DNA of 44,570 bases, from assembly GCF_900089585.1 (NCBI RefSeq), contig NZ_FLRH01000001.1, forward strand, positions 1-44,570, in the 5' to 3' direction. The translations under genes were made by a program, and so were the position numbers. The notes beneath the pieces are model-generated. The model was given only the letters and a program-made list of their open reading frames with translations. It made no database searches and had not been told where the DNA came from. Below, in pieces: positions 1-6,058 of the stretch; position 1 is the stretch's first letter, and each line of letters begins with the position of its first letter. Origin of the DNA: Micromonospora sediminicola (GTDB lineage: Bacteria; Actinomycetota; Actinomycetes; Mycobacteriales; Micromonosporaceae).

Positions 1-237
1 CAGGTACACGCCCTGCTCCGCCATCGGCTGCGCCGGCCCGGACGGTGTCGACACCTGACCCGCCTGCAAGCGCTCACCGGGCGCACTGAGGCCCTGCTTC
101 GCGCCGCCCTGCGCGACCTGACCGCCGCGCGCCTGGTCGTACTGCGCCGCCACGGCGAGCCCGTCGACGACATCGACACGCTCAGCGAACACGCCCGCTT
201 CCAGCTTCACCTCGGCGACGGTCAGCGGCGCGGCTGA
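1..237 (+). CDS. C-terminal fragment of small wHTH-like protein (5' cut by window start)
   Basis: This is codons 57-134 of the gene that is complete at 18891-19295; base 1 is the first base of codon 57. The visible part contains a Leu/Arg-rich stretch ending in a possible winged-helix segment. Its last 16 bases overlap, tail to tail, the end of the minus-strand HEPN gene. See the full entry at 18891. Confidence 0.75.
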   Translation, partial: QVHALLRHRLRRPGRCRHLTRLQALTGRTEALLRAALRDLTAARLVVLRRHGEPVDDIDTLSEHARFQLHLGDGQRRG

Positions 238-896
238 GGCAGCACCACGAGAGGCCGGCCGGCCAGCAGCGGCAGCACCCGACAGCCGGCGTCGATCCAG
301 TCCCGCGTGACCGGGCACACCCAGCCGGCGACCTCCACCGCCGTCGCGCGCAGGTCGGCGACCGGCCGGTTGAACATCGGCTCGTGGTGCGCCATTCGGT
401 TACGGGCCTCGTGCAGCCGGCTGACCGCCGCGTGCACTTCACGACGGCGCCGCCCCGGCACCGCGCGATGCAGGCAGCTCCGCCACAGCGTCCCGTCGTA
501 GCGGGTCGCGAGCAGGAACCGCCAGAACCCCAGGTTCAGCTCCGCCACCACCCGCCCGGGCGTCTCCAGACGCCCGTCCCGGGTCGCCCGGGCACGGGCC
601 TTGGCGACATCGCGGCGGCCCTCATCGGTCAGCACGCCGCCCGGATCCAGATACCAGCGCGGTTCCCCGTAGCGGCGCAGCGACCAGGCGGCCAGTTCCT
701 CGTGCAGCGCGTTGCGCAGCAGCACCTCCACGTGCCCGAGCGTGGTGCCCAGCGCGGCGGAGATCTCCGCGTTCCACCGGTAGAGCGCGACGGCGGCCGC
801 CAGGTCCCCGCCGCACGCCGCCCGGTACGGCGCCAGCCGCTCCGGCGACCACCGCCGCTCCAACGTCAGCAACTCTGTCGCGCCCGGTGTCGGCAT
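222..896 (-). CDS. Abi-family HEPN-type protein (abortive-infection-like)
   Basis: A 224-aa protein that reads like the actinobacterial Abi family: the N-terminal region has the pattern LYRWNAEISAALGTTLGHVE followed by LLRNALHEEL (residues 39-68), and near the C-terminus lies R165-N-R-M-A-H170, the R-x4-H signature of HEPN ribonucleases. Family knowledge: many Abi/HEPN proteins cleave RNA during phage attack or act as toxins; activity here is inference. The frame is open up to an ATG at 989 (255 aa), but that ATG lacks a spaced ribosome site and its 31-codon extension overlaps a terminator-like hairpin. The ATG at 896 has GGTGGG about 4 nt upstream and begins where family members usually begin, so I chose it. 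No cognate antitoxin is adjacent; the gene is monocistronic and convergent with the small gene ending at 237. Confidence 0.7.
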   Translation of the reverse strand: MPTPGATELLTLERRWSPERLAPYRAACGGDLAAAVALYRWNAEISAALGTTLGHVEVLLRNALHEELAAWSLRRYGEPRWYLDPGGVLTDEGRRDVAKARARATRDGRLETPGRVVAELNLGFWRFLLATRYDGTLWRSCLHRAVPGRRRREVHAAVSRLHEARNRMAHHEPMFNRPVADLRATAVEVAGWVCPVTRDWIDAGCRVLPLLAGRPLVVLPQPRR

Positions 897-939
897 CAGC
901 CCACCACGCTGCCGAAACGCGCTATGCTCAGGCACGAAG

Positions 940-984
940 ACCCCGGCCAGCCTCTGCCCCGCAAGGGCACGCAGCCGGGGTTTT
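940..984 (+). terminator. Two-level hairpin followed by T4
   Basis: Outer stem 940-947 / 974-981 (8 bp) encloses an inner stem 955-959 / 965-969 (5 bp, 5-nt loop), followed by TTTT at 981-984. It would stop plus-strand transcription coming from the gene that ends at 237 before it enters the partition promoter region. A TATGCT hexamer at 923-928 lies just upstream, so a very short structured RNA is an alternative. It lies within the rejected N-terminal extension of the HEPN gene. Confidence 0.5.
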
Positions 985-989
985 GACAT

Positions 990-1143
990 TCCCGGGGCCG
1001 CCAGCGAGCGCGAAGTGACATGCCCTGTTCAACGAACAGCACCCACCGTTCGCCCCTACTTCGCGCAGCCCTGTGCGCATCAGGTGCAACAGCAGTAGGT
1101 CACCTGACGGACGTGTGTCCAACACGCGGCAGAGAGGACGCGG
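990..1143. promoter_or_regulatory. Partition-operon control region with nested inverted repeats
   Basis: Four symmetrical elements are visible upstream of parA: a 9-bp inverted pair 1008-1016 / 1058-1066; the palindrome CTGTTC-AAC-GAACAG at 1025-1039; a 7-bp pair TCAGGTG / CACCTGA at 1080-1086 / 1101-1107; and GTGTCCAACAC at 1115-1125, which recurs inside the downstream gene at 2224-2234. These are candidates for operators and for a partition (parS-like) site. No convincing -10/-35 pair can be assigned by eye. Confidence 0.5.
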
Positions 1144-2052
1144 ATGGTGAGCCAACGGGATGCGGATGGCAGGCTGACAGCGTTCGTAACGGCTGCGGAA
1201 AGAGGCCCCCCGATGACCTACACGCTGACCCCGGCTCGGTGGCGCGAGCTACGCGTCTACCGGACTGCCGAGACACCTCGGCGGCTGGCGCTGATCAACC
1301 GCAAGGGCGGCAGCGGGAAGACCACCACGGCGATCCAAGTCGCCGCCGCACTGGCGGCGTGGGGAGTGCGAGTGCGCCTGACCGATGGCGACCCGCAGTT
1401 CGCCAGCTCGACGTACTGGTTGCCCCCGCAGCGCCCGGCTGGCTACCCGACGCTGCTGGACGTGATGCTCGGCGACAGCTCAATCCGAGAGGCGACCGCT
1501 TCGACTACCGTGCCCGGCCTGCGGATCGTGCCGAGCCTGGACACCCTCGGCCGCGTCGACGCGGAGCGCCCGCCCGGCTCTGACACCTTGCTGCGCGACG
1601 AGTACGACGACGACCAGGACGACGTCGACGTCGAGATTCTGGACGCGGCCCCGAGCATGGGCCTGGTCACCGTCTCCATGCTCACCGCCGCCACGCACGT
1701 GGCGGTGTGCATGAAGACCTCAACCCTGGACTACGTCGGCGCAGCCGAGCTGGCCAAGCCCCTGGGGCTGATCCGCAAGCGGCTCAACCCCACGCTGGAA
1801 ACGGCCGCCGTGGTGATGGCCGACACCGACGGCGGCACCGTGCTGTCCCGGTCGCTCGACGAGCGCCTGGTCCAGGAGTACCCCGGAGCGCTCGTGCACC
1901 AGATCCCGCACAGCGTTCGCGCTCAGGAGGCCCCCGGGGTGCATCAACCGCTTATCGACTACGCCCCAGACAACCCGGTCACGGCGGCGTACTGGAACCT
2001 GGCGGCCGCGGTCGTGCCGCGCCTCGGGCTTGCCTGGAAGGTCGGCCCGTGA
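1144..2052 (+). CDS. parA: ParA-like partition ATPase
   Basis: A 302-aa ATPase of the ParA/MinD (deviant Walker A) class. Residues 54-61 are KGGSGKTT, the A' region is LTDGDPQ, and the Walker B-like segment is VEILDAAP, with Ala-Pro after the Asp instead of the commoner Pro-Pro. Family role: cycles on DNA with ATP to move plasmid copies together with a DNA-binding partner. The partner is probably the next gene, which starts inside this stop codon (GTGA overlap at 2049-2052). Two starts are plausible: ATG 1144 (GAGAGGA upstream, 302 aa) and ATG 1213 (AGAGG upstream, 279 aa, beginning MTYTLTP); the shorter one places the P-loop at a more typical distance from the N-terminus. Confidence 0.85.
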   Translation: MVSQRDADGRLTAFVTAAERGPPMTYTLTPARWRELRVYRTAETPRRLALINRKGGSGKTTTAIQVAAALAAWGVRVRLTDGDPQFASSTYWLPPQRPAGYPTLLDVMLGDSSIREATASTTVPGLRIVPSLDTLGRVDAERPPGSDTLLRDEYDDDQDDVDVEILDAAPSMGLVTVSMLTAATHVAVCMKTSTLDYVGAAELAKPLGLIRKRLNPTLETAAVVMADTDGGTVLSRSLDERLVQEYPGALVHQIPHSVRAQEAPGVHQPLIDYAPDNPVTAAYWNLAAAVVPRLGLAWKVGP

Positions 2053-2489
2053 CCGGCGCTCGACGCGGCGGCCGCCGGATCGAGATTCCGCCGGCGGAGT
2101 CGGTGCTCACCGAGCTGTACGCCGACCCGGTCCCGATCGCCGACCCGGATCCGTCACCTGGCGTACCTGATGCACACACTCGTTCGAGTGAAGAAGGATC
2201 CCCATCATCAACACCTCCGCACCGTGTCCAACACGGTGCGGACACGGCACGGACAGTGGGCAACCGGCGGACCCCGGAGGGCATGACGAGGCATACCATC
2301 TATGTCTCTCTGGCTGCCGCCGGCGCCCTGGACGACGCCGTCGACCGGCTGCACGGCGACTTCAGCGGAATGCTGCCTCGTCATCGCATCTTGGCCGAAC
2401 TGATCGCGGCCGCCGTGGCCGCGACTCCCGCCGTGCGCCAGCAGCTCCGCGCCGAGCTGCTCGCCGCGCTCAGCGACGGGTCCGCCTGA
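2049..2489 (+). CDS. ParB-like partner with C-terminal ribbon-helix-helix-like domain
   Basis: 146-aa protein started by GTG 2049 in a GTGA overlap with parA. The first ~75 residues are Pro/Ser-rich and look disordered. From M79 a compact segment follows (TIYVSL strand, then helices including PRHRILAELIAAAV) that resembles a ribbon-helix-helix fold. Such small proteins commonly serve as the centromere-binding partner of ParA; that role is inferred from position and fold. ATG 2283 has GGAGG 3 nt upstream and could give a 68-aa form containing only the DNA-binding part. Two palindromes lie inside the coding sequence of the disordered region. Confidence 0.65.
   Translation: MTGARRGGRRIEIPPAESVLTELYADPVPIADPDPSPGVPDAHTRSSEEGSPSSTPPHRVQHGADTARTVGNRRTPEGMTRHTIYVSLAAAGALDDAVDRLHGDFSGMLPRHRILAELIAAAVAATPAVRQQLRAELLAALSDGSA
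2177..2241. promoter_or_regulatory. Palindromes inside the ParB-like gene (candidate parS/operator)
   Basis: CACTCG-TT-CGAGTG at 2177-2190 and a 25-bp element at 2217-2241 with perfect 11-bp arms around a 3-nt centre. The core GTGTCCAACAC (2224-2234) is repeated upstream of parA at 1115-1125. An 11-bp identical core at two places in one partition locus suggests a binding site for the partner protein. Confidence 0.5.
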
Positions 2490-2498
2490 CCAGACACC

Positions 2499-2528
2499 AG
2501 CGGCCCCCGGCGGATGCCGGGGGCCGCT
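2499..2528. terminator. Hairpin terminator between convergent operons
   Basis: Perfect 13-bp stem (2499-2511 / 2516-2528) with loop GGAT, placed between the stop of the ParB-like gene and the stop of the minus-strand reductase gene. There is no T-tract on either side, as is common for high-GC actinobacterial terminators. Likely bidirectional. Confidence 0.7.
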
Positions 2529-2551
2529 GCGCGTGTCGCTACACAGAAGGG

Positions 2552-3775
2552 CTATCTGGGCAGGCGGTCGTACCGCAGGAACAGGTTGCCCTGCTCGTCG
2601 ATCAGGGATCGGCGGAGCTGCCAGTCGTCGGCGCCTTGCCCAGCGCCTGACGAGTCAGTGATCCGTGGCCCGGGCACGGCTAGGAGCTGCGGCGTGATCG
2701 TCATGCAGATCTCGTCGAGCAGTCCGGCTCGTGTCATCGCGCCGGCGAGCGAAGGGCCGCCCTCGCAGACGAGCCGTTGGTGGCCCTGGCTGCGGAGCTG
2801 CTGCACGGCCACCGCCAGGTCGACGTCGGTTTCGCCGGCGACCACCAGGTCGACGTGCTCGGCGAGGGCGGGATCGATGCTGGCCGCCGATGCCGCGGGT
2901 GCGATGAGGATCGGGCGGGGTGGGACGTGGCGGCCGGTGTGCTGCTGGAACAGCGGTCCGGTGAGGTCGAGGTCGAGAGATCGGCTGACCACAGCAACGG
3001 TCGGGTGCGGCGCCAGGCCCATCGAGCGGCGGCGGGCGATCTGGAGGGCGGAGAGCGGCGTGGGTCCGTACCGCTCCGCGCGGACGGTGCCCGCCCCGAT
3101 GAGCAGCACGTCGGCGTCTCGCTTGACCGCCTGGTAGACGCGCTGGTCGCCCGGGCTGGACAGCGCGGCGCTGGTTCCGTTCACCGCCGCCAGTCCGTCG
3201 ATGCTGGTCACGGCCAGCAGCCGCACGTGCCCGGCGTCGGTGGCGAGGCGGTCGTGCAGCTCGTCGTCATCGAGGTCGACCAGCCCAGGCTTGGGCCACA
3301 TGTCGCGGATGCGGGCGCCGGCGGCCGGAGCGGGCCACCCGGCAAGGCGCCAGGTCAGCTCAGCGACCTTCTCGGCGAGGGAGTCGAGAGCCTGACCGCC
3401 GAGGTTCGCGCCGGCGGCGGATCGTGTGGTGGAGTACCGCTGGCCCTCCACCAGGTACTCGACACCCGAGCGATCCATCGAGTAGAGGATGTGCTGGTCG
3501 CCGGTCTCGAAGGCCACACCAACAGCGTCGACCCCCAGGTCCCGCTGCACGTCGACGAGCCCGCGGTGGCGGCGGCACTGATCGATCCACTGGTCGAGCA
3601 GGTCGGAAGCTGTCTGGGTGCCGACGCCACCGGACAGCGTGGTGGGGACGGCGGGCTGCGGCGGTCGATGAGTGAGCGTCAGGAGGCGCGGCGGCCGGCC
3701 CCAGCTCCACGTGTAGCTGAGGTGCTCAAGGGCCGACAGGATCGCCGGGTCTCCCTGGGTGCTGTCGAGCGTCAT
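2552..3775 (-). CDS. RibD C-terminal-domain (DHFR-like) reductase fused to unknown N-terminal domain
   Basis: 407 aa. Residues ~185-407 form a RibD_C/dihydrofolate-reductase-like domain: SIDG at 191-194, GAGTVRAERYG at 227-237 (NADPH-binding type turn), and VCEGGPSLAG around 336-345, a hallmark of the family. Residues 1-180 match nothing I recognise and contain a Leu-rich helix region and a Ser/Thr-rich centre. The family reduces pteridine or riboflavin precursors with NADPH; the substrate here is unknown. The ATG at 3775 overlaps the stop of the membrane-protein gene (ATGA), so it is translationally coupled as third gene of the GntR operon. The reading frame stays open upstream to 4021 but that extension is antiparallel shadow of the next gene. 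Confidence 0.8.
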   Translation of the reverse strand: MTLDSTQGDPAILSALEHLSYTWSWGRPPRLLTLTHRPPQPAVPTTLSGGVGTQTASDLLDQWIDQCRRHRGLVDVQRDLGVDAVGVAFETGDQHILYSMDRSGVEYLVEGQRYSTTRSAAGANLGGQALDSLAEKVAELTWRLAGWPAPAAGARIRDMWPKPGLVDLDDDELHDRLATDAGHVRLLAVTSIDGLAAVNGTSAALSSPGDQRVYQAVKRDADVLLIGAGTVRAERYGPTPLSALQIARRRSMGLAPHPTVAVVSRSLDLDLTGPLFQQHTGRHVPPRPILIAPAASAASIDPALAEHVDLVVAGETDVDLAVAVQQLRSQGHQRLVCEGGPSLAGAMTRAGLLDEICMTITPQLLAVPGPRITDSSGAGQGADDWQLRRSLIDEQGNLFLRYDRLPR

Positions 3776-4041
3776 GGCTGACCGTCCGTGGTGGGAAGCG
3801 GCTGCGCTGCGGCGGGCTGGAAGCGGGTGCCGCGCCAGCGGTAGATGTTGCGGGAGTAGATGACGACGAAGGCGATCGACAGGGCGATCATCCCGGGCTG
3901 TGTGGTGGCCAGGCCGTAGGTGATCCACACGGCCTGACTGGCGATGCCGTAGATCCACCCGAACCGGGGGTTGTGGCCGCTGATCCACAGCCCGACGATC
4001 GACGCCGCGGCGGCGATCCACGACCAGGTCGCCGGGCTCAC
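3772..4041 (-). CDS. Small three-helix membrane protein (PnuC/SemiSWEET-like look, function unknown)
   Basis: 89-aa hydrophobic protein with three likely membrane helices (about residues 4-18, 27-43 and 48-65) and a Trp-rich pattern of GWIYGIASQAVWITYGL then YSRNIYRW. Such small proteins occur in actinobacterial phages and plasmids; the pattern recalls one half of PnuC or a SemiSWEET, but I would not assign transport. GTG 4041 overlaps the GntR stop (GTGA) and its own stop overlaps the reductase start (ATGA), so the three genes form one coupled unit. Confidence 0.65.
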   Translation of the reverse strand: MSPATWSWIAAAASIVGLWISGHNPRFGWIYGIASQAVWITYGLATTQPGMIALSIAFVVIYSRNIYRWRGTRFQPAAAQPLPTTDGQP

Positions 4042-4814
4042 CGATCGCCCTCGGTGAGGCTGACGTCGATCTCGTACGCGACGCGGTCTCCCGGCACGAT
4101 CGCCGTGGACACCTCGACCGGCTCGCACCCCCGGTACAGCGTCCGCCAGTGCTCGAACACCGACGTCCCGCCGGGGATGGCCAGCTCGGCCACCTCGGCG
4201 GCGGACGGCACGCGGGACTCGAACGCGAGCTTCGCGCGGTCGACAGCGATCCCGCCCGCCATCAGGTGAGCAATCGTGCCCACGCCGGGACGTTCGTCGT
4301 CGGGGTTGTTGAGGCCGATGCGCTGCGCGGTCTCCGCCGGCAGGTAGGACCGCGCCACCTGGTGCGGGGCTCCCTCGACGACGTACCGGAACGTCCGCAC
4401 CAGGAGCCTGTGCTCCGCGTCGACGTCCAGCAGCCGGGCGATCTGCTCTGAGGCCATCACGTAGTCGTAGGTGATGTCGACCTTGGCGTCCGCCCCGGTC
4501 ATCGCCTCGAACAGGCCCGCCTGAACGTCGGCCCCCCGGCGCGCGGCCGCGTACTCCATGCGCAGGCCCGCGAGCAGGTCGCGTCGCACCACCTGGCGGC
4601 GGCGGACGTAGATGCCCGACCCGTGCACCACGGTCAGCAGTCCCTCGGCGACCAGCTCTTTCAGGGCTCGGTCGAGCGCGGAGCGCGATCGCGTCTCGTA
4701 GATGGCCATGAGGTCGGCCAGCCGCGGCAGGCGATCGCCGGGCAGGTACTTGCCGGACTGAATCTGTCGGCGCAGATCAACGGCGATCTCGGCGCCTCTG
4801 CTCACAGCTCTCAA
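4038..4814 (-). CDS. GntR-family (HutC/UTRA type) transcriptional regulator
   Basis: 258 aa. Winged helix at ~7-75 with the GntR signature LRRQIQSGKYLPGDRLPRLA and the recognition region TRSRSALDRALKELVAEGLL, then a UTRA ligand-binding domain at ~95-250. In conjugative actinomycete plasmids GntR proteins of this type (Kor/PraR-like) repress transfer or replication genes. The start used is TTG 4814, with GGGAGG six bases upstream; GTG 4805 (255 aa) is an alternative. It is divergent from the transfer cluster, so one intergenic region (4815-4995) can control both directions. First gene of the operon with the membrane protein and the reductase. Confidence 0.88.
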   Translation of the reverse strand: MRAVSRGAEIAVDLRRQIQSGKYLPGDRLPRLADLMAIYETRSRSALDRALKELVAEGLLTVVHGSGIYVRRRQVVRRDLLAGLRMEYAAARRGADVQAGLFEAMTGADAKVDITYDYVMASEQIARLLDVDAEHRLLVRTFRYVVEGAPHQVARSYLPAETAQRIGLNNPDDERPGVGTIAHLMAGGIAVDRAKLAFESRVPSAAEVAELAIPGGTSVFEHWRTLYRGCEPVEVSTAIVPGDRVAYEIDVSLTEGDR

Positions 4815-4995
4815 CGCCAGCCTCCCAAAGAGCCCCCGGGAGAGTTGTTGACTCCCCTGGCCTACAGGGTGACACTAGCAGTGTCCCCGAGACAATCCCC
4901 TACCAGGGTTCGTTCGGAAACGGGACAAAGCCCGGCGCTACGAACACCGGGCTTCGCCACAGGCGGGTCGCTGACCTTGGGAAGGAGCACGACCC
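4815..4995. promoter_or_regulatory. Divergent promoter region with GntR operator candidate
   Basis: Contains TTGACT at about 4848-4853 (possible -35 for the plus strand) and the palindrome GACACT-AGC-AGTGTC at 4871-4885, a good size for a GntR/HutC operator and located where it could block both promoters. Further downstream, stem 4928-4935 / 4947-4954 (8 bp, 11-nt loop) forms a leader hairpin before the 4996 start, possibly an attenuator. Confidence 0.55.
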
Positions 4996-5310
4996 ATGAG
5001 CATTGTCCACGACCACCCCGGCGCTGGAAGCGCACCACCGACCGTGACGCCCCCCACCGATCTCCTGAACATCGGCGACCCGTGGGAGCGGGCGCGCGCC
5101 GCCTCGCGCATGGCCGACCAACTGCACGAGGCTCGCCGCGCCGCCCTCACCATCCGGCTCGCCGCGGTCCGCGAGCTGGTCGAGGGCCGCCGCATCCCCG
5201 CCACCGTCGTCGGCCGATTCATCGGCATCACCGGCGGCCGCATCTCCCAGATGCTCGCCGGCAACCGCACGAAGACCGAGCCGGCCCGCACGATGGGGGA
5301 CGCGGCATGA
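4996..5310 (+). CDS. Small helix-turn-helix protein, first gene of transfer cluster
   Basis: 104 aa. N-terminal 25 residues are Pro-rich; residues 33-64 are helical and basic; residues 67-89 (IPATVVGRFIGITGGRISQM...) have the spacing of a helix-turn-helix with GRISQML as recognition helix. Start is ATG 4996 with GGAAGGAG eight bases upstream. The stop overlaps the next start (ATGA at 5307-5310). Its place at the head of the cluster and opposite GntR suggests a regulator, but this is inference. Confidence 0.65.
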   Translation: MSIVHDHPGAGSAPPTVTPPTDLLNIGDPWERARAASRMADQLHEARRAALTIRLAAVRELVEGRRIPATVVGRFIGITGGRISQMLAGNRTKTEPARTMGDAA

Positions 5311-5813
5311 CCGCCCCGACGAAGAAGCACCTGGACCTGGCCATCGCGCTGGCGCAGTTCCGCCAGGGTCTGCCGAAGTTGACGGACGCCGGGCTGGAGC
5401 GCCGGGCCGCCGAGGTGGCGGCGCTGCCGGGCTGGTACGCCGGCGAGCTGCGCCGCCTGGTCGACGCCGAGCGCGAGTCCCGCCGTACGACGACCCCGCC
5501 GACGGCGCCGACCCGGTCGCGGGCGCTGCGGATCGCCGCCGGCGCGGCGATCGCCGGAGCTCCGGCGGCGGCGCTGACCGGGCAGGCCCTCGCGCAGTAC
5601 GCCGACCAGGTGCCGCAGGTGCTGCTCTACTCCCCGGCCGTCGCGGTCGGCCTGGTGGCCGCCGCCGTCGGCGCGAGCCGGACGGCCCGGTGGGTCGACG
5701 ACCGCCGGCACCCCCTCGCGGTCGACGTCGACGAGGCCGACCTGAACCCGCTCGGCAAGGAGCTGCTCGCGAAGGTACGCGCGGCTCGCCTGGCGCGCGG
5801 GGAGGTGTGCTGA
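5307..5813 (+). CDS. Two-TM membrane protein, unknown
   Basis: 168 aa. An N-terminal helical soluble part (1-60), a Thr/Pro linker, two predicted membrane helices (about 75-96 and 104-124) and a charged C-terminal tail of ~45 residues. Both neighbours are translationally coupled (ATGA upstream, TGATG downstream). Resembles the miscellaneous membrane proteins of Spd clusters; no family recognised. Confidence 0.6.
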   Translation: MTAPTKKHLDLAIALAQFRQGLPKLTDAGLERRAAEVAALPGWYAGELRRLVDAERESRRTTTPPTAPTRSRALRIAAGAAIAGAPAAALTGQALAQYADQVPQVLLYSPAVAVGLVAAAVGASRTARWVDDRRHPLAVDVDEADLNPLGKELLAKVRAARLARGEVC

Positions 5814-6058
5814 TGGCCGCCTTGCTGGTGGTGAAGGTGCACCTGGACTGGACCGGCCCGGGCCACTACGACCGCGACCGGTCGTTGCCCTGCCGGGTCT
5901 GTGCCACCGCCACGAAGATGCGCGACGGCCGCGGCGACGCGTGCCACCAGTCGTGCGCGGAGGACGAGATCGCCCGGGAGCTGCTCGGCACCGGCCGGAC
6001 CCTGATCGACGACGAGCGGATCCCGACGCCGGCGCGAACCCTGGAGGTGTCGTCGTGA
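5813..6058 (+). CDS. Small Cys-pair protein (possible zinc ribbon)
   Basis: 81 aa with C-x2-C (PCRVC) and C-x3-C (CHQSC) separated by about 15 residues, consistent with a small zinc-binding fold. ATG 5813 overlaps the previous stop by one base (TGATG) and has GGAGG eight bases upstream. The stop overlaps the GTG of the DUF2637 gene. Function unknown; the frame is intact and the gene is re-encountered, truncated, at the fold-back hinge of copies C and D. Confidence 0.6.
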   Translation: MAALLVVKVHLDWTGPGHYDRDRSLPCRVCATATKMRDGRGDACHQSCAEDEIARELLGTGRTLIDDERIPTPARTLEVSS

